A stretch of DNA of 64,000 nucleotides. Source: Marisa cornuarietis (Eukaryota; Mollusca; Gastropoda; Architaenioglossa; Ampullariidae). Under the pieces are notes generated by a model. The model was given only the letters and a program-made list of their open reading frames with translations. It ran no database searches and was not told where the DNA came from. The position numbers and the translations under genes are program-made. Where the stretch lies: the NCBI GenBank assembly GCA_004794655.1, contig SMMW01000148.1, positions 1-64,000 on the forward strand, in the 5' to 3' direction. Of this stretch, positions 1 to 12,400 are shown in pieces (the stretch's first letter is position 1; every line of letters starts with the position of its first letter).

Positions 1-241
1 AAGTTTTAATATAGAGCTTGTACTAATGACTAAATTACTTGGTGAAACTTCTTTGTTGGTTTTCCTAATGCCCTTTCCTTAATATCCCGCGTTAAAGAAT
101 AATAAACTGAAACTGAATATCACCCCATCTCTCTCTCTCACACACACACGCACGCACATGGTTAATATAGTGATTTACTAATTAGTGTTGTCTGTTAACT
201 ACAGGAAAAGAATAATTTATCAATGTTTCTCCTCTTTCCAG
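1..241 (+). other. Intron of gene 1 with microsatellite
   Basis: Non-coding sequence up to the acceptor (pyrimidine-rich, ending CAG at 239-241) of the gene 1 terminal exon. It holds a short CT/CA/CG-rich microsatellite at about 128-158. No other exon was recognised. Confidence 0.7.
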
Positions 242-541
242 GATCAGTATGAATTTCTTTACCGTTGCGTGCAACACCAGCTTGATGATCAGGAAGAAGA
301 GACAACGATGTTTGACCCCTCGTCACATTATGTAGCTGTGTCTTCGGATGAAAACACATACGGAAATGTCCAGTGTGTAGCCGGGTCCTTGAAGGAGAAG
401 ACGTCCAGAAATGTCCAAGTACCGGTGAACACAGAAGAGGAGCCGCTGTATGGCAACACCACACCCAACAACTGTAGAGGTGTTGATGGCTCAGAACTGC
501 GGGACTCTAGCAACATCTACAGCAATCTCCCGACACAATAA
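242..541 (+). CDS. Receptor-type protein tyrosine phosphatase, terminal coding exon (gene 1)
   Basis: This is the last coding exon of a receptor-type tyrosine phosphatase whose other exons lie left of the window. It opens in phase 0 with DQYEFLYRCVQHQL, the final helix of the membrane-distal phosphatase domain. The terminal exon of gene 3 (33199-33330) opens with DQYEFLFHFVQHQ, so the two are paralogs. About 80 residues of cytoplasmic tail follow, rich in Ser, Asn and Glu, with three Tyr-x-Asn motifs (YGN, YGN, YSN), the last five residues from the stop TAA at 539-541. Tyr-x-Asn is the core of the Grb2 SH2 ligand, and vertebrate PTP-alpha ends with such a site; use here is inference. Gene 3 lacks this tail. 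Identification as a phosphatase C-terminus rests on the paralog match and the QYEF-type helix. Confidence 0.85.
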   Translation, partial: DQYEFLYRCVQHQLDDQEEETTMFDPSSHYVAVSSDENTYGNVQCVAGSLKEKTSRNVQVPVNTEEEPLYGNTTPNNCRGVDGSELRDSSNIYSNLPTQ

Positions 542-1630
542 TCACCATGTGACTCACTGTGTACTCATCGTGTAATTATTGTATAATTGGAAGGACGCAA
601 ACATTCCAAGACATGTCCATATGGGACATGTCGTTGCATGTGAGGACAGAAATGGTTAAAGGTCGAAAACAGATCATTGACTTGCAGGGGGGTTAGAACT
701 GTGTGAGGTGCAGTATGATGTGAAGTACGCGAATCTAGAGGCTTATTGCAGTACCAAGTTTCTACCTCTTCAAAAGGCAGGAGAAAACTACTATAACCAG
801 GAGATTTTTATCTACCTACTGAAGTGTATCGGTCCTGGCGCAGAAAGGGTCTTTGTCGCATATCTTTTCAGACAACGAACTCTTGGTGCACAGTCTCAAA
901 AAAACTCGTCAAGAGTCACGAGAGTAATGCACGAGACACAAGATGGTCCTAGTGGCAGCGTATTATAAAGAATATTTCGCGATGCTGCTGGTTCTGGTAG
1001 TTTTCTTTCAGAGAAATTTACGCCCAAAGATGTAGATTTTATGCTTGATAAACAACAGGTGATTATTTCTCTTGCGTCCAGCAGACCTGCCTAACTCCAC
1101 ATTCCTCATTCCACTTAAAATTCCAGTTTTCCATGGCTATAGGCTTTTTGTTCTAGTAACATTTTTTCATCGACCGTTGTAACATTCATTTTTCAGCTTT
1201 CAGTTCATTGCCAGATATGAATCGACACACATTTGAAAATCGAGGAAATATCATGAATTCACATGAGTGAACATTTACCAAGTATTCTTATAGCGCGATT
1301 GCAGTTTAAACGAACTGCAAAGAAAAAAAGCATTAATCAAATAATTGTAGTTTTGGTATACAAAAACTTATAGCATATTTTTTTACATGTGACCATAGTT
1401 CTAAATATTATGTATATGTGTAGGTGTGTACATATATGTGGATGGTGTAGGGACAGAAACAGTACTTGTCAGATGTGGTTGCCAAGATAACTGTATTGCA
1501 TTGGAATGATAGTTTTAATGTGTGAACATGGATGGATCTTTTAGTACACAACACTACAACAGTAGTTATTCTGCTGAGCTTACATTGCTTTAAGTAAAAG
1601 AAAGAAGAATAAAATTGTTACACGAGACGT
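542..1630 (+). other. Probable 3' UTR of gene 1
   Basis: No coding signal is seen after the stop codon. A canonical AATAAA lies at 1608-1613 and could end the transcript. The extent of the UTR is inferred. Confidence 0.4.
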
Positions 1631-3421
1631 TTGTTTTATCAACTTTCGGTTAGCAAACATTAAAATGAGACACAACTTAATGAGTGGACTATGTGCAGCT
1701 GATAAAATCACATACAATTTGACCTCCCAAAATGGCATGGTATACCTTTTGACTGAGAAAAAGGTTCGTTAGTCACTTTAGTCGAAAGAGTTTATCTTTC
1801 ACATATCTATCCTAGCATCTCGTAAGCACGCATGCGCAAACACACGGGTGGGGAGAGGAGGATAGGGGTAGAGATATAAACCAAAAAAAAGAGACATTTT
1901 CGTCCTTGATTGTGGCCACTGGGCCATTGTAAAACATAAAAACTCACTGTGGAGAGGAAATTAACTATTTCTTCCAAACTTTCGTTTCATAGTAAATTGT
2001 TTTATTGCTTTCGAAAGCAATTCATTTAAATTCCGGAAAGAATTTCCCGAGCAGCCAGACCTTTTGCTAAACAAAGTAATGTCGGTACTTGTCTTTGCGA
2101 CACACTTCACAGATGTTGCATCTGGTCTGTCAGCTCTGAGAGAGTAGACACTGCCATGACAGTACAGGGCATCTTCTGTAGACAAAAGGTAATAGTATCA
2201 GAGCTCGTCTTACACAATCTCTGTATGTGACTGGACATCAAAGAGAAAACAGTATAGCAAATATACGGTACATTAGAGACCAGTGAATGAAATTTGTTGA
2301 AAGCGGCTTGTAACTGTCTTTGAAGATGATTACAATGCTGATAGCATCATTTTAACCGGAAGGTCACACATTATTCCTGACAATAACAGTGATAATGAAA
2401 TGACTATCCATCCTTCATGGACTACTACCTCACAGCTTGCCTTTAAATAAAAGCATGTTATTGAGTTAAGTTCCGTGTCTACACTGTATTTTCCTGCTTC
2501 CTGTTCGTCATGACTGCATTTACAGACGACCGCACCAGGACCAAGACAACGACAACTGAAAAGTAAGCTTGAAAGTTATAAAGTGTTTTTATTTACTCTA
2601 AGGGATCTATGTCTTCGTAAAGAAAGAATCAGTAAGAGAAATGTACTTTCATTCAAAACCGCCCGTGTTTACCTTCAGTTGTTTCGCAGTTTATTTTGCC
2701 CGGCTCTTTCTTCTTCTTCGGTAAGTCCATCGTTCCTTGAGTGTATGTTCACATTTACTTCCAATGAGACTTTTATTACATAATTTGTGTATGTGTTAGT
2801 ACGTGCGTGCGTGCGTGTGTTAATGTATGTGTGTGTTTATATATATATATGTATAAAATATGAGCCACATTATACCTGAAACCTTAGCTTCCGGGTTTTT
2901 TGAAATAATTTTTAAAGTTGACAGAAATAACAGTTTGACCATCTCCACTTACATTTATCAGCTACAGATACATGCGGCAACATATGTGAACAAATAATAC
3001 TCATAATAATACATGCACCCATGGACAGGTTTCCGTGACTCGCAAATACTTTGGATGGCAGCAGCCATATTTGTTACTGAGAATAATGTTTCTGAAGCAG
3101 ACATCCACTTTATTCATGCGGCTGCTGTCAGCTACTAGTGAATCGGGATATCAGACATATATTCAACAGACTTATATCTTGATTACAAGGAAACGGACCA
3201 AAGTGCAGAAATGGCAGTGGAACATGTAACGGCCACAAAATGTTCAATGACGATCTTGACGAGTTCCTTGAATATTTGTGATCATGGGGTCACTAATCTC
3301 CTCATGCAAACACAAAATATATTATCTACTCTATAAAATCAGCATGAGTATGTAGCTAACATAACTCAGCTGGGGTTGTTTTCTTTCTGTCAGCAGGACA
3401 ATGCTGTGAAATGGAGCAAAC
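1631..3421. other. Intergenic region between gene 1 and gene 2
   Basis: AT-rich sequence with no supported exon and only short chance reading frames. The promoter and 5' UTR of gene 2 should lie towards its right end, but no TATA box or initiator could be singled out. Confidence 0.4.
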
Positions 3422-3485
3422 ATGACAGGATTTGGGGGCCTACTAATCTTTATTTGGACAGCATCATCAACTGTTGCTCTATACG
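3422..3485 (+). CDS. Gene 2 exon 1: signal peptide
   Basis: The ATG at 3422 opens a hydrophobic leader (MTGFGGLLIFIWTASSTVAL) of signal-peptide type. The exon ends in phase 1 before GTAACG. It joins the first EGF exon in frame, as the signal-peptide exon of gene 3 does. The 5' UTR start is not defined. Confidence 0.7.
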
Positions 3486-6400
3486 GTAACGATTTTGAAC
3501 AATTGTTGCTATGTCAGGTACATGTGTATATACACTACTGTAAAGCAAGCCACTTACCGCGGTTACGCAACTGCACGAATTGAATAATAATTACAAAATG
3601 ACTTGTCTCTACGAGTTTAAAGTGGTTTACTGAGTCTAAGGTGCTGTATGTGGAGCCAAATCTCTCCTTGCCCTCCATTACATCTGCTCTGAAGAATGAG
3701 GTACACATCACTGTGCAACTGAATCATGAGGCCGACAAGGAGATTTAATAATAATATTCATAAAGGCGGGAATAATAACATACTAAATCTCGGAAGAAGT
3801 GTGCTCTAAGTACTTGAGACGATAACGAGATGTCGACAACATACGAAGGATGGAAGGATAAACAACAGTAATGAAGGCCGATAAAAGATGACTAGTAAAA
3901 ACAAAAATGGAAAACGCAAAGAGGAATCAGGTAACAGGAACTGAGGGTATCGTGATTCTGCAGAAGAAGACGAGTAGGGAAGTTTGAAGATGGACTATAG
4001 CAGTGTCTGGACTATTTTTAAGGGTAATGCTCCAGGAAGATAGGTGTGTCTTTAAAACACGTTTAAAAGATAATAATAATAATAGTGAAGATTTTTATAG
4101 CGCATATTCACACTCGTAGAGAGTATGCTCTTAGCGCTTAAAACGGGGAAGAGACGTGGACTAAGTAGATACAGAACACAGGGGACGAAAGAAAGCGACA
4201 GTACTGACAAAAACAGATAACAAAAGGCATCAAGTAACAGGAACAGAGAAAAATAGTGATGGGTAAAGTAGCAAGAGGGAAGGGGGGGGGTAAGGACTAG
4301 CATTGTGGACTAGGAGTAGTGCTCAAGGAAGAGGTGCGTTTTCAGTGCAGATTTGAAGGATTCAATTGTAGGAAGGTGGCGGATATGGAAAGGAAGAGAG
4401 TTCCATTGTTTTGCAGCACAGTAGTCAAAAGTCCTGTGACCATATGTTGTTGTTCTGGTGACAGGAACAGTCAGAGTACGGTTGTCAGAGGAAGAGCGAA
4501 GTTGTCTGGCCGGAGAGTAAGGGATGAGAAGTTCAGAGAAATAGTCAGGACAGGAGCCTGCAAAGAAATTAAAACACAGCACAGACAGTTTGTACTGGAT
4601 GCGAGAACGGACGGGTAGCCAGTGTAGAAAACGAAGGAGAGGTGTGAAATGGTCCCGTTTCCTTGCTCTAAGTACCAGACGTGCAGCGGAGTTCTGTACT
4701 CTCTGGAGTTTCTGAATGAGGGATGAGGGGCAGCCTGCCAGCAAGGAGTTGCAGTAGTCAAGTCGTGAAAGAACAAACGCACAGACAAGAGTGTTGGTGG
4801 CACGTGTAGAGAGAAAGTGACGGATGGCACTGATCTTACGGAGCTCATAGTAGGCAGACTGACAGACAGCTGTAACATGTTTATCAAGGGTCATGTCTGC
4901 GGTGACAATAAATCCCAGATTCCTAACGGATGACGTGAAGGTGATGTTGCTGTCGCCCACCTTGATGTGATTGGGCAGACTGACTAGTGAAGGTTGATGT
5001 CTTCTTCTATGGCACAAGAGGGCTTCCGTTTTATCATCATTTAGTTTAAGCTTGTTTTTCACCATCCAGCCCTTGACATCACTAATACAAGCTTCTAGAG
5101 AGCTGATAGCAGAGTGAGACTCAGCTAGTGGAATAGAACAGTAAAGCTGCGTGTCATCTGCATAGGACTGATGAGACACCTGGTGAGACCGGATGCAAGA
5201 TGAAAGTGGTTTAGTATACAGGATGAACAGGACTGGGCCAAGTACTGAGCCTTGGGGAACGCCACAGAAAAGTGAAGCAGGGCGAGATGTCTGACCATCG
5301 ACTACCACAGTCTGGGTCCTATCAGTGAGATAGGAGTTGAACCATGAGAGGGCAGGTCCAGAAATCCCGTAGAGGGTGTGGAGTCTGTGAAGAAGCAGAG
5401 AGTGGTCTATAGTGTCAAATGCAGCAGACAGGTCCAGTAGGGTTAATGGAGAAACATCACCACTGTCAAGAGCAGATAATATGTCTGTTGTTACTTTAAT
5501 AAGAGTGGTCTCAGTGCTGTGGAAAGGTCTATATGCCGACTGAGCTTGTGGAAGAAGATGGTGGTCTTGTAAATAGGCCCAGAGCTGTGTCAAAACTATT
5601 TTCTCTATGCTCTTAGAGAGAAAAGACAAGTTGGAGACTGGGCGGTAGTTGTTTAGCACATTGACATCAAGCGTGGATTTCTTTAGAAGTGGCCTCACCA
5701 CCGCATTCTTGAACAGAGATGGGAATACACCTGACGACAGGCGGACATTTACAATATGTGTGATGGCAGGAAGTAGAGTATCTAGGCACTCGAGCAGAAG
5801 GCTCGTGGGCATCGGATCTAACTCGCAGGTTGTTGCTTTAGCTTTTAGGATAACCGCTTTTACATCGGTCTCAGAGACTGGTAGGAACTTGGTCATGGAA
5901 CATCCTGGGAGGACATCACAGGAGATGCTGTCAAGCGCCGACGCCGAGTCTAATGATGATCGAATGTCCGATATCTTGCTGGTGAAATAATCACTAAAAA
6001 CTTGCGGCAGCAGTGAAGCAGGGTAGGCAGTAGGCAGTAGGCAGTGGTGTTGCTGTCTTTGATCCAGTCATTTTATTGCAAATGGCAAAAAGCTTTTTGG
6101 AGGAGGTGCAATTAATTATTTGGCCCTGAAGGTATGATGTTTTAGCCTCATAAATGCATTTTGCCACGCTTCGCTTTGCAGCATTGTAAATTTCTTTGTG
6201 GATGGCGAGTCCAGTCTTCCGGCAAAGACGTTCAGCTCGCCGGCGCGTGCGCTTCAGGTCACGGAGTTCAACGCGGATGTGTGAATACCAAGGCGCACAT
6301 TTAGACTGGCGCATCAGAGGTCGAGACACTGGGTCACGTGGTCATCAACTACTCGACGTAAAACACAGTCAAGTTGCTCGGCAGAGGGTGGTTGGAGGAG

Positions 6401-9400
6401 CGCCATCTGCAGCTGTGCTTTGAATGCCAGTCTATCAACATTTCGTAATGAGCGAGTGGATCTAAAAACTGGCGCCGATGATGGGCATTTGTGATCAAGT
6501 TCGATTAGTACTGAGTAGTGGTCAGATGAGAGATCGTGGGAAACATCAACTGACTGGACTAAGTGGTCATCAGGTCGATGTATGACCCAGTCCAGGATGT
6601 GATCTCTTTTGTGTGTTGGCTGCGACACGGACTGTACGAGACGAAAGGTGTGCAGCATTTCAGACATTTTGACAGTGTCAGGGTGAGCACTGTTGTCGAA
6701 GTGCACATTCACATCTCCGAGGAGTATGGCGGGTCCAATTAGTGTATTGCTATAATCCAAGAGATCATGGAATTCCGAGAAAAATGTAGAGGCTGTAAGT
6801 TTGTTCCTTGCACTAGGAGGAGGTCTGTAGATGCAGAGCAGGTGCATCGAGCAATGATCGGGAGCCGAAGAGGAGACTTGTACAAATTCAAAAGACGTGT
6901 GAGGGAACGATACGGCAGTAGTAAAAGACAGGTACTTGGCAAGTGATGATCTGTAGATTATAGTAATACCACCACCACGTGTAGGGCGGGGGAAAGATTT
7001 CAGGCAGTAGCCCACTGGAGTAAGATCGACACACACGCTCTCGTCGCCATGCTGTTTAAGCCACGTCTCGGTGATGATGAAAATATCAAGGTGGCGGTCT
7101 GTCACAAATTCTACTATTTCAACTCGCTTCAGTGACTGTTGTGCGGACGATACCGACTGAGCGTTGAAAAGCCCAACATGGAGGCGAGTGTTCAGTTGTC
7201 GTGTGCGGGAAACTTGGGTGACTACTGATTTCAGGCGATCATGTTGGTTTGGTCGCCAAGATGTAAAGTTATTTGACCCAGTTGGTCGGTCGTGTTTCCG
7301 GCTGGTGTTACTGGTGGTTATGTCAACTGGTTCACTTTGATCACGGCGATGCTGGTGTCGCCAACGACCGCCACGGAACGGGCGGCGTTTTTTCTTTCGA
7401 GAAATGTCACAGTGGCTATGAATGTTCAAAGTACGAAGCACGGTGCAAAGCGCTAATGAGCGATCAGAAGTCTTAAACCTCAGTGATATAAGTTCGTGCC
7501 TACCGTAGGTAATTTTCTTGTATGGGAACACGCTGGGGTAGCTGCGTCGTCCTGTCTGGTGCGTTGAGAGTGTCGAAGCAAAGGCCGGCAGAGAGGTTCG
7601 GTAGCCATGTTGGAGCACATGGTGTAGTAGGCAGAAGAAAGTCCAGCAAAGAAAACTTTGAAAACGTCCTTCTTCCACGAGCGAGCAATCCACAAACATT
7701 CCAGAGTAGATGTTTTCAAATAAGGAAGCAGAAGATGTAGAGCACATGAGAGAAAGATCAGTCAATCACAGTGAAAATACATATAATTTGTAGAGCTGCC
7801 CCATCAAGCACATGATGCGACAAGGGCAGGTAACTCTAAGATTCGATGGTGGGTAGGTGGCGGATGTGTAAGGGGAGAGAGTTTCATTGTCTTGCTGTAC
7901 AGTAAATAAAAATCCTATGACCGTGTGTTGTTGTTCTAGAGAAGTTAAGAAAAAATGAAAAGCGCGTTTTTTTCACTTGCACAATGAATGTTGCATATCT
8001 GAATGACAGGAAATTATATTTTGCAGTCTCGGGTCAGATACTAACATTTAACAACACTGTGTTTATTTCGCTTTGATTAACTCTTCCTGCTGCTGAAGAT
8101 GTGTGACTTTTCATGTCAAGATGTAGAGAAATGAAAACCCATTGTAACATGCAAATTTTTTTTTTTTTTTTTTTTTATAAAATATTGATATCTTTCTTGA
8201 ACTGACTTTTTACTCGTATTTCAAACCAGAAGAAAATGAACTTTTAAATGGTCAAACTTTGCGATTTTCAAGAGCTTTAATATATATTTGTTTAAAGTAA
8301 ACTAAATAAACCATGTTGCCGCTGTTTTGTCCCTAGAAGCCTGTGCCACGCAAGGATGGTTTGGTCCTGACTGTGTCTTTAAATGTCGGTGTCAGAAAGT
8401 CTGTCAACAGACGGGATATTGCGTGACTGGTGACACATGTGAAAGTGGTTACACAGGAACAGCGTGTCAGTATGGTGAGAAACAGTTCGCGGTCCGAATA
8501 CTACCTTTGTGTGTGTGTGACAGAGAGAGAGAGGGAGCAAAAATGGAATGTGCGGTCCATGCTCGAGTGCTTTTATGTTTTTGTCTGTAATTCTATTTAC
8601 AGGTTGTCTGGATGACTGTTACATCTGAAGGTTATTGATGTTACAAATATTTTCTGTACAGCTGTCTGTGGAAGCCAGAAGTTCTGACGCCAGCGAGGAA
8701 GTCAAATTGAGTGACTGACATTAGACTCCAAAATGGCGCCTGACCAAAAAAATGTTCCCTACTTTATAATAAAACGAAAACTGTGATTGGCTGAACTGTT
8801 AACACAGTCAAGGGGACAGAAATCTGTATGGAACATTTCCAAAAGTTCCAGTAGTTACATCCCTTATGTTTTCATTCATTTACGCTCAGTGCGATGTGTT
8901 GTTTACACGCGCGCATCAGTTAAACCGCCGCTTAGCCTTGTGGACAGAATGGGTTATTGATGTTACAAATATTTTCTGTACAGCTGACGCCGTGTCTGTG
9001 GGAGCCAGAAGTTCTGACGCCAGCGAGGAAGTCGTTGCTGACGCCGTGGGCGGCCAATCAAAAGCATGCTTCACGTCACGCTACACCTGGCTAGTGCAGC
9101 TCAACGGTTCGTCATGGGTCACCCAGGTTAACGTTCTTGTACCCGAGAGTAAGAAGTTCGTTATCGATGACTTGACTAATTCTTCCTTGAGCAATAACTT
9201 GTATATCTCCTGCGAAAGCTGCACACCCTACTGTAGTGGACTGGTGACATTTTGCACTTTTCAGAAGACTGACACAATAGATTTTTCGACACCTGTCAAA
9301 ACTTCTTTCTTATACCGCTTACAAAGATAAATGTCTGGTTATCATTAACTTTATATCACTGAATATGGCGTATAGGAGGAACGGGCAAGGGAGACACTGG

Positions 9401-12400
9401 CTAAAAATGGATATTTCTATCCATATAGGCGTTCATCCTTTTATTAAAAAAAGCAAGTGAAATGGCAATTTGTTCTTTAATGATATATACTGGTGTTATG
9501 AATTGTTGTCTTTCAAAACTTCAAATGGCGAAACAATAATGTCGTTATTATGGCATCTAAAACCCACGTACCAGATGCCAGGAATCATTTGCAGACAAAA
9601 TTTGGAGATCATACTGTAACCCTTTCAATGGTGGGAGTTGTCGTGCTATCTATCAGTTGCACAGATAACAACATCATGTCTCCAATTGAGAATTAGCTTT
9701 TTCCTTTGTCGAATTAAAAGAAATGGCAGACCCCCCTTTCTTCCTTGAATACGAACTGTATTCAAATATAGCAAAGCTATAATTTTCTTATATAGCAAAG
9801 CTAGCACCATGCAGAGCTAATTTCTGTCGGTGAACACTCTTATTGTGACAAAGGATGATGATGATTGACAAAGTCTACCTTTTTACGACCTCCAAAAGCA
9901 CAGCGACCTGAACACGTGACCTTAGTTCATAAAGGAAGTGGCGGAGACATTGCTGAGGCTCGGTTACCTTTCGTGCGGGAAGAAGGAGGGACTTTAGTTT
10001 ACCGCCCTCGTCAGCCGTGGCTAGCATCCAGTGTGTGCATCACCGCACCTTCTGGTCTCATGACGCGCTGTGAGGTGCACGTGATCAGCGGTGAGGATAA
10101 CACTTGGGCCCAGCGTGGGTCAAGATGAATAACTGATATGTTTTGTCCTTTTAACATTTCTTTTGATACAGGAATATTAAATAAAGGTGAACATAATAGT
10201 AAAATGTTGTTAGCCTCTGTTACAACAGAGTCTGTAGTGAGAACGAAATGTATTGAATACAAATATTGACACCGAGTAAAACAGTAATATCCTTCATAGT
10301 TTGCTGCTCTAACTACCATAGCAGGATCTTTTGATTCCAGGTCGCAATTTAGCTTTGAAGAAAAATGCTAGCAAATCTCCAGACGATACCAACACCGCAT
10401 CCTACGCAAACAAAGCTGTTGATTACGAGAGCAGCCCAGGTGGTCTCTTAACCTGTGCAGAAGTTTCGATACACGAAGTTACAGGCAACCAAAGCGTGCC
10501 TACAGTTTGGAAGGTGTACCTGGGTGCCTATGCAGTTATCTGGAGAGTCGAAATTCACAATAAAATGAGGCGTAAGTAAGTGTTGAAGAATTAGCTGGAT
10601 GAGGCTTTGAATAATGTCAGACATAGTCTTATAGTGTGCAGTAAGGGCTTGCACGAATGTATAGTTACAATGAATTGTGCTACTGAAAATATGCAGGGTT
10701 TTGACTGCATTATCTACTATCATATATTTCATATAATTATATATATATATATATATCAGCTTAAGCAAGTGACGAGCAAGGATCACAATGAATGAATGTC
10801 AATGAAAACAGAGAAGTAACAAAACTGAAGACTGAATGAAACACTCCACGAAGAGGGAGGGGGGCAAATGACAGGGGTGACATCCATACTGCTTTTATTG
10901 GTTGGTTCTGGAGAAAGAAAGATGGCGAAAAAAGAAAGCGATTATGAATATGATGGTGATGACGATATTTGATAACAATTGATGACTTCTTCTAGGATCT
11001 ATACGAAACACTGGCTTTCATATCTCTGTGGGTGTGAGGGACAAAAGTAATGAGACCGTATATGAGACGAATGCAACAGACCTGGAGTCAAGTACAGTCA
11101 TTTCTTTGGACAGACCCAGGCGCGCGACTGATGTTTACATTATTCACTCTTCTGGACGAACACTTTCTCTCTGTGATGTCAGAATCTTTGGCGGTGAGGA
11201 TTTTACACTACTTACACGATTGTAAGTGATCATCTTTACACTACTTACACGATTCTAAGTGATCATCTTTACACCACTTACACGATTCTCATTGATCTTC
11301 TTTAAAGGAAAAACGACCTTGCCCTAGAGCATAGTATGCATGCATTTAAGTACATATTAATCATATATAAATTTTTTGTAGATGTGTGGATAAACAGACA
11401 TCGAAATTAATACAGAGAAGGAGACATACACCAGTAAGATAAAAGAATATAAAGTTAGGTTTTAAATCCTGCTAAAATTTGTTTACAGATTGTCTGGATG
11501 GCTATTACGGTTGGCTGTGTGAAGGTTTGTGCAGCTGTAAAGACCCAACAGAAGTTTGTGACAAGGTGTTGGGATCCTGTCCACAATCTGGCTGCAGGAC
11601 AGGGAGGCGTGGGCTTGGGTGTCAAGAGCGTGAGTGGCTCACCGGGCAGCTGTCAGACTGCACACTCGTGTTATGAACTGTGACAGGTGTCAGGCTCTGA
11701 CTTAGAACTCAGGTCACAATGTTCACACTTAGTGGCGAGAGGGCAAAGTGGCGATGTAAAGAGGGTATACTAGGCTTTATTTGGATAACTCTGGGAGAAA
11801 TCTGTTCCACATAATGTCTGGCGAGAGTAGGAGTTGACAGGATGACGGATGGCGAGATGATAAAACTTTCCTTTGTCCGCAGGCTGCGCTCCTGGTTACT
11901 ATGGCGATGGATGTGAAAGAAAATGTAAAGAATGTATTGACGAAGATTGTGATCACGTGAATGGAACGTGTATAAGAGGGTGTCTGGCAGGATGGACAGG
12001 AGACAGGTGTGATGAAGGTAAGTTCAGCACACTTTAGTAATTAGGTGCACACATGCACAAACAAATTGCATACATTTGCATGATTGCCTTTAAATATCTA
12101 GCCACAAACGTTCATATACACACCTTCATATTAAGTAATTAGGCATCTAGTTAAAACTCTATGTACATAGACATTAAATACAATTAACCCACCCTCAACG
12201 TTTTCAGAAAAATAGTTGCTGCTCGTAACCAAATGTAATGTGTCACATTTTGGAATCCTTTTCACAAACCATTAAAGGTAGATTGCATTACCAATGTTAC
12301 CTGTGGTCTGCATGTCCAAGTAGTCAAAATATGTACCTTACAAATATTACCTGTGATCAGTCTGTCCATATATATATATATATAAATTACATATACTACA

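Larger units (their letters stand above)
4063..7765 (-). mobile_element. CR1/L2-like non-LTR retrotransposon, near full length, inactivated
   Basis: The element is read right to left. First comes a basic N-terminal region, then an apurinic-type endonuclease (LLGDVNVHF; SDHYSV near its end), a linker, a reverse transcriptase with FSDYFTSKIS, NYRPVSNLS, VPQGSVLGP and the active-site YADDTQLY, and a 3' tail ending in TTATTATT repeats at about 4070. The motif set and AT-repeat tail fit the CR1/L2 group. Two frameshifts break the ORF, near 6315-6330 (endonuclease/linker border) and near 6000 (a short CTACTGC repeat before the RT), so it cannot be autonomous. It lies antisense in gene 2 intron 1. 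A 3'-end copy of the same family is at 30956-31086. Confidence 0.85.

Noticed and set aside
5649..5990. Plus-strand ORF of 113 codons
   Set aside because: Antisense shadow of the CR1/L2-like reverse transcriptase.
10011..10319. 102-codon minus-strand ORF
   Set aside because: Antisense shadow of gene 2 exon 4 with no domain.
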